From: JAJCYL01 sp040222875 | Lineage (GTDB): Bacteria > Bacteroidota > Bacteroidia > Cytophagales > Cyclobacteriaceae | Reading direction: 5' to 3' | Assembly: GCA_040222875.1 (NCBI GenBank) | Contig: JAVKCG010000027.1 | Coordinates: 186,001-250,000, forward strand | DNA length: 64,000 bases | In this document: positions 52,778 to 60,592 of the stretch, in pieces | How the letters are laid out: each line of letters opens with the position of its first letter | How positions within the stretch are numbered: the stretch's first letter is position 1 | Translations under genes and position numbers: made by a program | Notes under the pieces: model-generated | What the model saw: the letters and a program-made list of their open reading frames with translations, nothing else | Databases searched by the model: none | What the model was told of the DNA's origin: nothing

Positions 52778-53071
52778 TTATTTTGTACTTAAAACCATCC
52801 CAGCCAAGGCCCCAACAGCAGCTGAAGCCAAAGCTATAACCGCAGAATCCAACTGCTTTAAACCCGTTAGCGGCATAGTAAAATAACCAATAATAACGAA
52901 CAAAACAGTAAGGCCAAGAAAAATGACAGTATACCGATAAACCCTGGTATCAGGTACTAACTTAAAATTATTAGTTAGAAAGTTTTGTGGTTGCTCTTTA
53001 AACCTCTGCTGAAGCATGGGGCTACTGACTATCAAATCCTCAATCTGTTTTAAATTCTTAACTTCTTTCAT
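52778..53071 (-). CDS. Small two-helix membrane protein
   Basis: A 97-residue protein with a polar N-terminal half (MKEVKNLKQIEDLIVSSPML, then QRFKEQPQNFL) and two hydrophobic helices at about 48-67 and 76-94. The N-terminal half loosely resembles the pattern of nitrile-hydratase-type leader peptides (FxxxLxxxP), but no core peptide follows, so this is only a hint. It is the first gene of the protease operon. A GGTTCAGG/CCTGAACC inverted repeat lies in its 5' region (between about 53085 and 53150). Function unknown. Confidence 0.75.
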   Translation of the reverse strand: MKEVKNLKQIEDLIVSSPMLQQRFKEQPQNFLTNNFKLVPDTRVYRYTVIFLGLTVLFVIIGYFTMPLTGLKQLDSAVIALASAAVGALAGMVLSTK

Positions 53072-53294
53072 AGAGATTCCAAAAACAGGTTCAGGGCAGG
53101 ATGAGATGACCAGAAACTCACCCTATTTGCCAACAAAATCCTGAACCCTGATTTAAACAGTACATATTTTAATTAACCTGTTCAAATGTCTTATAGCTTA
53201 TGCTTCATTGGCACACTCTTATTGGGTAAATGACCACCCCTGAAATCAGTGATTTTTAGGGAACGAAAGGCTTCTAATAGTTGTAGTTTTATCC

Positions 53295-53758
53295 ATGAGA
53301 CAACTGCTGCTGATATTTCTTATAATAGGTGTGCCTTCAATAGTAAATGCTCAATCAGCCTTTGACAAAATGAGCAATGAAAAAATATCAAAGATTCTTC
53401 TGAGGGAATATACTGATGTAGAAGGCCAGCTGGGCAGGTGGCATTCATGCACAAACAACTCGGTGTTTACATTATTACAGACGAGAATGCCAACCTCATG
53501 CGGGTAATGGCCCCAATAATTGAAGAAAAGGAACTCGAAAAAGAGCAGTACAAGATTATGCTTGAGGCTAGTTTTGACAAGGCGCTTGATGCAAAATACA
53601 GTATCTATCAAGACGTAGTTTGGTCAGTATTTACTCATCCTCTGGCAGAATTGACCGTAGAGCAACTCAAGGATGCGATTGATCAAACAGCAACTTTGGC
53701 GCTTAATTTCGGGTCTACCTACACCAGCACCTATTGGACTTTTGGAGGTGAAAATTAA
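53295..53758 (+). pseudogene. Frameshifted gene for a secreted protein of unknown function
   Basis: The first part (MRQLLLIFLIIGVPSIVNAQ signal peptide, then a charged region ending VEGQLGRW) is in one frame up to about 53441. The rest (QLGVYIITDENANLMRVMAP onward to FGGEN) is in the next frame from about 53444 to 53758. One missing base after TGG at 53439-53441 explains the break: the restored sequence (W-x-FMHKQLGVYIITDENANL) reads smoothly. The intact protein would be about 154 residues. It resembles small secreted proteins of Bacteroidota but no domain is recognised. It may be a recent pseudogene or a sequencing error. Confidence 0.7.
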
Positions 53759-53862
53759 GTGCCTGCAATAAAAGATCTGGAATCCGCACTAATCTTTCGT
53801 TTTACAAGATTTGTCTGTCCTCCACTCCAATAAATTCGTTAGCACCTCAAAAGCCATAAACT

Positions 53863-54207
53863 ATGAAATACGTTGCATTCGTTATATTCCTTGGTTATTC
53901 TTCAACCTGTATTTCGCAATCAGATGAAATTGGCAAATCATACAAATCCGAAACAACTGGGTTAAATTATATCTTGTCTTTTCCTGATAAGTACAACAAT
54001 TCAGAAAAGAATCCCGTGATCTTATTCCTTCATGGTGGTGATAGATCAAACACAAAGCATCATCCATCTAAATATGCTAAAAAAGAAGGGATAGATTTTC
54101 CATTTATCGTCATAGCTCCACATTGCACCGGGGGTTGCAGTTGGTCTTCGGTAGATCTCGATGGTCTAATCAATGAGATAGCAGCCAAAACCCCATCAAT
54201 TAGCTAA
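53863..54207 (+). pseudogene. Truncated alpha/beta hydrolase (esterase/phospholipase-like)
   Basis: A 114-residue fragment: signal peptide (to about residue 19), then LSFPDKYNNSEKNPVILFLH with the HGG oxyanion motif, and PFIVIAPHCTGGCSWSS. This is the N-terminal half of the dienelactone-hydrolase/phospholipase-type esterases, in which the nucleophile Ser would come later. The reading frame stops soon after GLINEIAAKTP, so the nucleophile, acid and His are missing. The stop overlaps by 12 bp the end of the convergent beta-lactamase-like gene, which is also truncated: one deletion removed the ends of both. Confidence 0.8.
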
Positions 54208-54993
54208 ATCGCCAACATTTGAAAACATGCTACCTGACCACCTACCCATACTTTCAATTGCAGTTCGATCCAGATCCTGAAGGCTTTCTTCTTGAAACCA
54301 GCAGTGACCAATTATGTTGGTTGGAGCCTCATAGTTCATTATCCATGTATTGGTTAATTGTAGCGGTGAAAGAATTTCTTCTCTTAAATGAGTGTAATAA
54401 GCCGTTCCGGCAACTTTTTCAATGATCAGCCCCAACAGCATGTAGTTTGCATTAGAGTAATCATATTGAGTGCCAGGCTCAAATACTGGTTCACCGACTG
54501 CTTCAAAATATTCTTGCAGTGTTATTTCCTCTGTTGGATTTTGTAGCGCCCTGTTAAATAACCCGTCCGCACCTGGTAGCGGATTTTCAATGCCGGATGA
54601 ATGTCCCAAAAGCTGTTTAACTGTAACATTACCATTGATTTTATCACTTGTCCATTCAGGTATGATGTCGTGAATATTATCATCAAAATGTAATCGACCT
54701 TCCTCAATAAGCTTTAGAGTAAGAACAGCGGTGAAGTTTTTGGTGATACTGCCAACCGCCATACTCATGTCAACTGAAAGATTTGTCCCAGGGTGGGATT
54801 CACCAACAGCCCCGGAATACACAGAGCCGTCTGAGCGCTGAACCAGTGCAACCGCTCCACCCTTTGTGAATGTAGTGGTGTAGTCATTTAATACGGACTG
54901 AACATCAATTGACGGAACCGGGCTTTCTTCGTTGCCGTTGCAACCAGCAAATAATAGCACCATGAGGATGGTGCTGAAATTGAACCTATTCAT
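54196..54993 (-). pseudogene. Truncated beta-lactamase-like serine hydrolase lipoprotein
   Basis: A 265-residue lipoprotein (lipobox FAGC, Cys18) of the beta-lactamase/PBP-like serine hydrolase class (class C type). The SxxK motif is present (VGSITKNFT) and so is the YxN motif (YDYSNANYM), but the protein ends at FSNVGDLAN, where the family continues for at least 100 more residues and carries the third (HxG/KTG) motif. So it is a 3'-truncated gene and probably inactive. It starts 231 bp from the divergent S9 peptidase gene, in a region with palindromic and direct-repeat elements. Confidence 0.8.
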
Positions 54994-55023
54994 TTTAAGT
55001 AGTTAATTGACCTTAGCTTAAAT

Positions 55024-55042
55024 TATCAAATCCTATTTGATA
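55024..55042. promoter_or_regulatory. Palindrome upstream of the truncated beta-lactamase-like gene
   Basis: A perfect inverted repeat, TATCAAA-TCCTA-TTTGATA (7-bp arms, 5-nt spacer), lies 31 bp upstream of the start at 54993. It could be an operator. It also lies in the region shared with the divergent S9 peptidase gene. Confidence 0.45.
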
Positions 55043-55074
55043 CTTCAACATAACTGGGATTAACGGGTTCAAGA

Positions 55075-55106
55075 TGTGTATCAATTTAAAGCTGTTGTGT
55101 ATCAAT
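55075..55106. promoter_or_regulatory. Direct repeats in the shared intergenic region
   Basis: The 11-mer tgtgtatcaat occurs at 55075-55085 and 55096-55106, with starts 21 bp apart (two helical turns). Head-to-tail sites with about 21-bp spacing are typical of AraC-type regulators. It lies about 150 bp upstream of the S9 peptidase start. The function is inferred from spacing. Confidence 0.4.
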
Positions 55107-55224
55107 CAATTTTTGTCCTAATTTTTTCATATTCTCATTCCAATTAAATCAAATTAGGTCAGGTCATAAATAACAGATTCAAGATTCATCAACACACCAT
55201 TACATTAGTAGAAAAATCACTCGT

Positions 55225-57255
55225 ATGAAATATCAACTAGTCATTTTGTTGATGATAATAGCGCCAAGCTTCACATCACAATCTCAAAATAAAACACCCT
55301 TCACCAACTTGGATGTATTCGATCTTGAGTGGGCTGACGATCCACAGATTTCACCAGATGGTGAGTTGATAGTATACGCCAGGGGTAGCATGGACATTAT
55401 GAAAGACCGCCGCACCACTAGCCTTTGGATGATTGATGCCACTGGCTCAAACCATATGAAGCTCACCGACCGTGAAACCAGGGAATCACAAGCTACCTGG
55501 TCCCCTGATGGGCAGAGACTTGCTTTTGTAAGTTCTACTGATGAGGGCTCAGAGATATATATGTACTGGCGTTCATCGGGGAAAATTGGGAAATTGACAC
55601 AATTGGAAAAATCCCCACGTGGCTTGTCATGGTCAGCCGATGGCAAGTGGATCGCATTCACCATGTTTGTTGAGCAAAAGGCGCCATCGTTAGTGAACCC
55701 ACCAGCAAAGCCACAAGGAGCTGAATGGGCACCACATCCCAGGGTTGAAACTAGATTAAAGCATGAAGCCGATGGCTCTGGGTATATGGATCCGGGCTTT
55801 ACGCATGTATTTGTTATTTCAGCGGAGGGTGGTTCAGCCAGACAAATCACCTCAGGTGATTACAATCATAGAGGATCGTTAGCATGGTCAAAAGATGCAG
55901 AGAACATCTACACATCTGGCAACCGTAGCGACAACTGGGAATATGAGTGGCGGAATTCCGAAATATATTCTGTGAACGTATCAACGGGATCGACAAACTC
56001 ACTTACTGAAAGAAATGGCCCCGATGGTGGCCTGGCCCTGTCACCAAATGGTAAAATGATAGCCTACCTGGGCTTTGATGATAAAATGCAGACATATCAA
56101 GTTACCAGGCTTTACACTATGAATGCTGATGGAAGCGACAAAAAAGAGATCAATACAAAATTGGATCGGAGCATCAGGGATATTCAATGGGCTTCAAATG
56201 GCGAAGGAATCTACTTTTTGTATGATGATAAAGGCAATTCTAAGCTGGCTCACACTACCTTGTCGGGTAAGGTCACAAAAGTCGCTGACAATCTGGGTGG
56301 AACCGGGGTCGCAAGACCATATGCAGGTGGAGGCGATTATAGTATTTCTAAAAATGGAAAAATTGCCTTGAACATAACGACACCAGATTATCCTGCTGAA
56401 TTGGCGATAACAAGCAAAGGCGGTGATATCACAGAGTTGACCTCATTAAATGATGACCTCTTACCATATCGCACTTTGGGTAAAACAGAAGAAGTTTGGT
56501 ACAAATCAAGCTTTGATAACAGGGACATCCAGGGTTGGATTACCACTCCACCAAATTATGATTCATCAAAAAAATATCCCTTGTTGGTTGAGAACCATGG
56601 TGGCCCAATTTCTAATTATGGCGATATTTTTTCACCAGAAGTCCAGTTGTATGCTGCTGATGGCTACGTGGTTTTTTATCCAAACCCAAGGGGTAGTACA
56701 TCTTATGGCGAAGAATTCGGCAATTTGCTTTATCACAATTATCCCGGTGAGGATTATGTTGATGTAATGGATGGAGTCGATTACCTTGTGGAAAGAGGCA
56801 TTGTTTCAGAAGACAGCCTTTTTGTAACAGGGGGTAGCGCAGGGGGCATTATGACTGCATGGATTATTGGCAAAAACAACAGGTTTAGATCAGCAGCTGT
56901 TGTTAAACCAGTGATGAACTGGATCAGTAAAACATTGGTGGCAGATAATTATTTTGGTTATGCCAACACAAGGTTTCCAGGCCAGCCCTGGACAAACTTT
57001 GAAGACTATTGGAATTTCTCCCCGATCTCGCTTGTAGGGAATGTAGAAACGCCAACACTGGTAATGGTGGGTACTGAAGACTTACGGACCCCGCTATCAG
57101 AGGCCAAACAGTTATACCACGCTTTAAAGATTAGAAAAATTGAAACAGCCCTGGTAGAGGTTTGGGGTTCTTACCACTTTATAGCCAACAGGCCCAGCCA
57201 ATTGATCACAAAGGTTGACCATATTCTGGCCTGGTTCGAAAAGTATAGGAAGTAG
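55225..57255 (+). CDS. S9 family peptidase (acylaminoacyl-peptidase/DPP type)
   Basis: A 676-residue exported peptidase (signal peptide ending SQSQ). The N-terminal half is a beta-propeller with PD40-like blades (QISPDGELIVYARG, TWSPDGQRLAFVSS). The catalytic domain begins at about 430 and has Ser538 in GGSAGG, Asp in GTEDLRTP and His in SYHFIANRPSQ, matching S9C acylaminoacyl peptidases. It releases short peptides in the periplasm. It is divergent from the truncated beta-lactamase-like gene. Confidence 0.93.
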   Translation: MKYQLVILLMIIAPSFTSQSQNKTPFTNLDVFDLEWADDPQISPDGELIVYARGSMDIMKDRRTTSLWMIDATGSNHMKLTDRETRESQATWSPDGQRLAFVSSTDEGSEIYMYWRSSGKIGKLTQLEKSPRGLSWSADGKWIAFTMFVEQKAPSLVNPPAKPQGAEWAPHPRVETRLKHEADGSGYMDPGFTHVFVISAEGGSARQITSGDYNHRGSLAWSKDAENIYTSGNRSDNWEYEWRNSEIYSVNVSTGSTNSLTERNGPDGGLALSPNGKMIAYLGFDDKMQTYQVTRLYTMNADGSDKKEINTKLDRSIRDIQWASNGEGIYFLYDDKGNSKLAHTTLSGKVTKVADNLGGTGVARPYAGGGDYSISKNGKIALNITTPDYPAELAITSKGGDITELTSLNDDLLPYRTLGKTEEVWYKSSFDNRDIQGWITTPPNYDSSKKYPLLVENHGGPISNYGDIFSPEVQLYAADGYVVFYPNPRGSTSYGEEFGNLLYHNYPGEDYVDVMDGVDYLVERGIVSEDSLFVTGGSAGGIMTAWIIGKNNRFRSAAVVKPVMNWISKTLVADNYFGYANTRFPGQPWTNFEDYWNFSPISLVGNVETPTLVMVGTEDLRTPLSEAKQLYHALKIRKIETALVEVWGSYHFIANRPSQLITKVDHILAWFEKYRK

Positions 57256-57276
57256 AGGGGCAGATGTGCCCCCTCT
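57256..57276. terminator. Possible hairpin between the S9 peptidase and NHL lipoprotein genes
   Basis: The sequence aggggca-gatg-tgcccc (6-7-bp stem, 4-nt loop) starts directly after the S9 stop codon. No clear T-run follows on either strand, so the terminator call is weak. The gene on the other side is convergent (ends at 57306). Confidence 0.4.
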
Positions 57277-57305
57277 TACAGTACTATCGCTATTCAAGTC
57301 TCTTT

Positions 57306-58214
57306 TTAAGGTGTTAAATTGATTACCCTTACTAGTACGGGATTAAGTGGACTTCCCTGATTCAAAACCCTCGATATCACATACAACTTACTTCCATCGG
57401 GGCTGTGAGTGATCCCGTTGGGGATGAAGAAAGTTGCTTCCAAAGCTGGCCCATCTTCATTGCCTACCTCACCCGTTCCGGCTATATGGGTCAAGGTGCC
57501 ATCTAACGTCAGTTCATAGATCATTGCTGCCCCACGGCTCACCACGTAGAGCTTGCCATTCACAAAAGTAATATGAGCGTTACCTGTTCCTGGTACCACA
57601 GCAAACTCACTTAATACACCGTTAGGGGTAATTTTAAAGACTTTTCCGTTGTTAAAATTGACTGGATAAAGGTTTCCGCTGTCATCAATGGCGATACCAT
57701 TGGGGCATGACAGTTCAGCATTTGATATAAAAGTACCGCCATTACCATTTGGGCTGAACCTTGCAATTGAGGCACCACCACAGTTGCACACATAAATATT
57801 GTCTTCAGGGTCAATGGCGACACCCACAGGCGACCTGAGGTTGGAGGTTGCAAAAGTGCTTACGGTGCCGTCTGGTGCTATTTTGCTGAGTGTATTACCA
57901 GCTATGTTTGCTTGAAAAAGGTTTCCTTGAGAATCAAATGCATTGCCACTTGCACCATTTAGTCCATCAGCGAAAGTAGATACTTCTCCAGAAGGAGTGA
58001 CCTTAGTTACAGTGGTTCCATCGGCCCTATTTAAGTTATTGCCGAAGTCCGCTACATAAATGTTCCCTGCTTTGTCAACCGTGGCGCCTCCGCTACCATT
58101 AAAGGGCCCCGCCAGGGTAGTTACTGTAAAATTGTTTTGACTTTGGGGTTCTTCTGAATCATCACTTCCACAGGCGAAAAGTGAAAGAAGAAAAAATGCA
58201 CATAATAGCCTCAT
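57306..58214 (-). CDS. NHL-repeat lipoprotein (paralogue of 21341-22270)
   Basis: A 302-residue lipoprotein (lipobox LFAC, Cys15). The mature NHL propeller has blades such as GGATVDKAGNIYVADFGNN, PVGVAIDPEDNIYVCNCGGA and PNGIAIDDSGNLYPVNFNNG. The order of blades and the CNCG element match the lipoprotein at 21341-22270, so they are paralogues. It is convergent with the S9 peptidase. Ligand or enzymatic role unknown. Confidence 0.86.
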   Translation of the reverse strand: MRLLCAFFLLSLFACGSDDSEEPQSQNNFTVTTLAGPFNGSGGATVDKAGNIYVADFGNNLNRADGTTVTKVTPSGEVSTFADGLNGASGNAFDSQGNLFQANIAGNTLSKIAPDGTVSTFATSNLRSPVGVAIDPEDNIYVCNCGGASIARFSPNGNGGTFISNAELSCPNGIAIDDSGNLYPVNFNNGKVFKITPNGVLSEFAVVPGTGNAHITFVNGKLYVVSRGAAMIYELTLDGTLTHIAGTGEVGNEDGPALEATFFIPNGITHSPDGSKLYVISRVLNQGSPLNPVLVRVINLTP

Positions 58215-58298
58215 AGTTTTTTTGACCCAAAGTATCTTTTGGGGTGAGGCAAACAGTTAAAGACTATAACACTTAACCCAATATTTCAGGATAATAAA

Positions 58299-59399
58299 CT
58301 ATGAGGCCTTGGCTAAACTGATTTTTGATTCTCTATACTCAATTGGCAATTGACCGGTAATTTTTTTGAAGTTTTTGTAAAATGATACCTTGTTGCTAAA
58401 TCCTGAATCGAGGGCAACTGCTATCATTTTGTAATGGCTTTTACCGGCGTCTGCCAAAATTCTTTTTGACTCCTCAATTCTATGGTTGTTGATGAACTCA
58501 AAAAAATTCTGCCCGGAATTTTCATTGATGGCCCTTGAAACGTGATGTGGCGATGTCTTTAATTTGCTGGCTACATCTGTGAGCTTGAGGTCATGCTCCA
58601 GGTAGGGTTTTTGATCATTGAACAAGGCACATAGGTTGTTGTATAAAGCTGCAGACTGCTGTTCTGAAATTGTGGAATGAAAATATTTAGGCTTTTCAGG
58701 ATCACTTACATTGAATATTATGCTTGAATTCATGTATCCATAGTAGCTAACTATCAAAATATATATGGCCAGAGAAGAGATAAAAATGTAGCGAACAAGA
58801 TCAGTTTCATAAAACCATAAGATCATTGTTCCCAAAGCAAAAATGATCGCTATCATACTGTAAGCATTTTGAAATTTTTTAATCCATTGCAAGTTGGCTT
58901 TTTGTGTTGGGGTTCTGCCAACATGTTTTTGTATTAACAAACCGTAAATCAGAAAAATGATAATGTGAATGCCGGAAACAGTATTGATAATCAAGGGGGA
59001 ATAGAATTGCTCAAATATGGAAGGGGGTAATTCATAAAATAAGTGATTCAAGTTGTTTGGCAGCCAGTAAAGAAACTGTATCAAAAAGGGGGTTAAATGA
59101 ACCGCATGACGTCGAGAGAGTTTTTCACCATTCAGTTTCTTCAGGTATAGAAGTGCAATCACCGGGATTAGGGGTGTTATGCCAAACCCGTTCGTAATCA
59201 ATATTGGGATGTAATAGCGATAACCCGAATCGTATAGGAAAAAGGTAGTGATATAAAAACTTAGAAGGATTAACTCCAGCGACAGGAGTTTGTTTGCACC
59301 TCTAATTCCACGTTTGCTTTTAAAGAGAATTGCTGCTAAAAATAGCCCTTGACCGATTACGAAAATGTAGAAGAAATGAATGGGGCTAAGAGGTGGCAT
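58299..59399 (-). CDS. AraC family regulator with N-terminal membrane domain
   Basis: A 366-residue protein. Residues about 1-225 hold seven or so hydrophobic segments (for example FFYIFVIGQGLFLAAILF and IYILIVSYYGYM). The C-terminal 100 residues form an AraC-type helix-turn-helix (LKLTDVASKLKTSPHHVSRA, ALDSGFSNKVSFYKNFKKIT). So it is a membrane-bound transcription factor that could sense a membrane or envelope signal. The genes on the same strand downstream include the NHL lipoprotein, and the direct repeats at 55075-55106 could be a target. Confidence 0.9.
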   Translation of the reverse strand: MPPLSPIHFFYIFVIGQGLFLAAILFKSKRGIRGANKLLSLELILLSFYITTFFLYDSGYRYYIPILITNGFGITPLIPVIALLYLKKLNGEKLSRRHAVHLTPFLIQFLYWLPNNLNHLFYELPPSIFEQFYSPLIINTVSGIHIIIFLIYGLLIQKHVGRTPTQKANLQWIKKFQNAYSMIAIIFALGTMILWFYETDLVRYIFISSLAIYILIVSYYGYMNSSIIFNVSDPEKPKYFHSTISEQQSAALYNNLCALFNDQKPYLEHDLKLTDVASKLKTSPHHVSRAINENSGQNFFEFINNHRIEESKRILADAGKSHYKMIAVALDSGFSNKVSFYKNFKKITGQLPIEYRESKISLAKAS

Positions 59400-59461
59400 A
59401 TCTTGAAAATGTCAAACTATGTGTTTAACAATCAATTGGGTAGATACCCATCCAATTTACC

Positions 59462-60532
59462 TTAAAGGCTCTCAATCCAAGTTTTGATTAAGTCAACACC
59501 TTCATCATGATTAAGTTTTCTGCCTAATTCTGGCATCATAATCCCCGGGTCAAGTGATTTAATCCGTTGAAATAAAATTGAAGCTTCAGCATCGCCTGGC
59601 ACTATTGCAAATCTCAAGCCTGCCGAACCCCTCCCTGCTGCCACTGGGGGCTTGTTAATTCCGATCTTGTAGGGATCATTCTGAGAAGCCAAAAGATACA
59701 ATCCGGTATTTTTGGCAGGACCTTCTTTACGGTGGCAATGGGCACAGTTGATTTCCAACCACGCCCTGGCTCTTTCACTAAGTGTACCATTGTTATCATC
59801 ATCCCAAACTGCCAGCCGGGGAATTCCTGAGATGGGGGGAAGGCTATCTAAGATATGTAGCTGCATCCAATGCGCTAACTGGTTTGGTTTTTTGGGGTTG
59901 TCTTGATACTTCCGATTCAGTTGCCTTGCCGTAGGCCCAATGGGTAACATTTTGCCTTTGAAATCATGACAACTTTTGCATTGCACCAGATTGGGTACTG
60001 AATAAGGTATATTTTGAATAGTGCCAGATTTATCACGCCAGGAAATATCAACAGAAGCACCAGCGATTTCAAGATAGGCCTCAGCCTGTTCATTGTTCCA
60101 TACATAAGTAAGCGCTTTCCATTCCACTTCTTCCCTGATCAAAACCCGTGTCTCAATAATCGTTCGTTTACCTTCTGGTTTATGAAAATCATCTGGGTAG
60201 TAGAAATTTTTGATAAGAATTGATCCTACAGGAAAATCAAATGTTTCGGTGGGATGGTATGAAGCCTTAAGCCCTGTGGGCAATTTGATGAACCTTAGTT
60301 TGTATGCGTAATCTGAGAACAGCGGAGTATTTAGGTCATAAGGGATAATTCCGTTTGCTGGTTTTAAGTCCGCCAGATCTCCATCAAAAAAGCCCCATTC
60401 AGATAGCTTTTGTGGTCCAAGTTCTGCCGGCTCTGACGACAGACTAACAACCTCAATTTTTGGTTTTGATTTTTGAGAGCATGAACTGAAAATTGTTAAA
60501 CACAGGCACAAAGAGGAAAAAAAGAGTTTCAT
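59462..60532 (-). CDS. Diheme c-type cytochrome lipoprotein (SO2930/TIGR03806-like)
   Basis: A lipoprotein of about 356 residues from the ATG at 60532 (MKLFFSSLCLCLTIFSSC); an upstream ATG at 60592 would add 20 residues before the signal peptide. It has two CxxCH heme-binding motifs, CKSCH and CAHCH, with other family features such as PYDLNTPLFSDYAYKLRFI and VPNLVQCKSCHDFKGKMLPI. It matches the TIGR03806 (SO2930) family. It directly follows the beta-helix gene, with which it is found in many genomes. A role in periplasmic electron transfer coupled to the beta-helix protein is inferred. Confidence 0.9.
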   Translation of the reverse strand: MKLFFSSLCLCLTIFSSCSQKSKPKIEVVSLSSEPAELGPQKLSEWGFFDGDLADLKPANGIIPYDLNTPLFSDYAYKLRFIKLPTGLKASYHPTETFDFPVGSILIKNFYYPDDFHKPEGKRTIIETRVLIREEVEWKALTYVWNNEQAEAYLEIAGASVDISWRDKSGTIQNIPYSVPNLVQCKSCHDFKGKMLPIGPTARQLNRKYQDNPKKPNQLAHWMQLHILDSLPPISGIPRLAVWDDDNNGTLSERARAWLEINCAHCHRKEGPAKNTGLYLLASQNDPYKIGINKPPVAAGRGSAGLRFAIVPGDAEASILFQRIKSLDPGIMMPELGRKLNHDEGVDLIKTWIESL

Positions 60533-60592
60533 AGAGATTCTGAGTATCTCTGTGTTTGCTTTGACAAGCTTAGTGTAACCACCACGCATCAA

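Noticed and set aside
55284..55850. Open frame of 188 codons antisense to the S9 peptidase
   Set aside because: The S9 peptidase frame is continuous with motifs throughout; the antisense frame lacks family features and is a by-product of codon bias.
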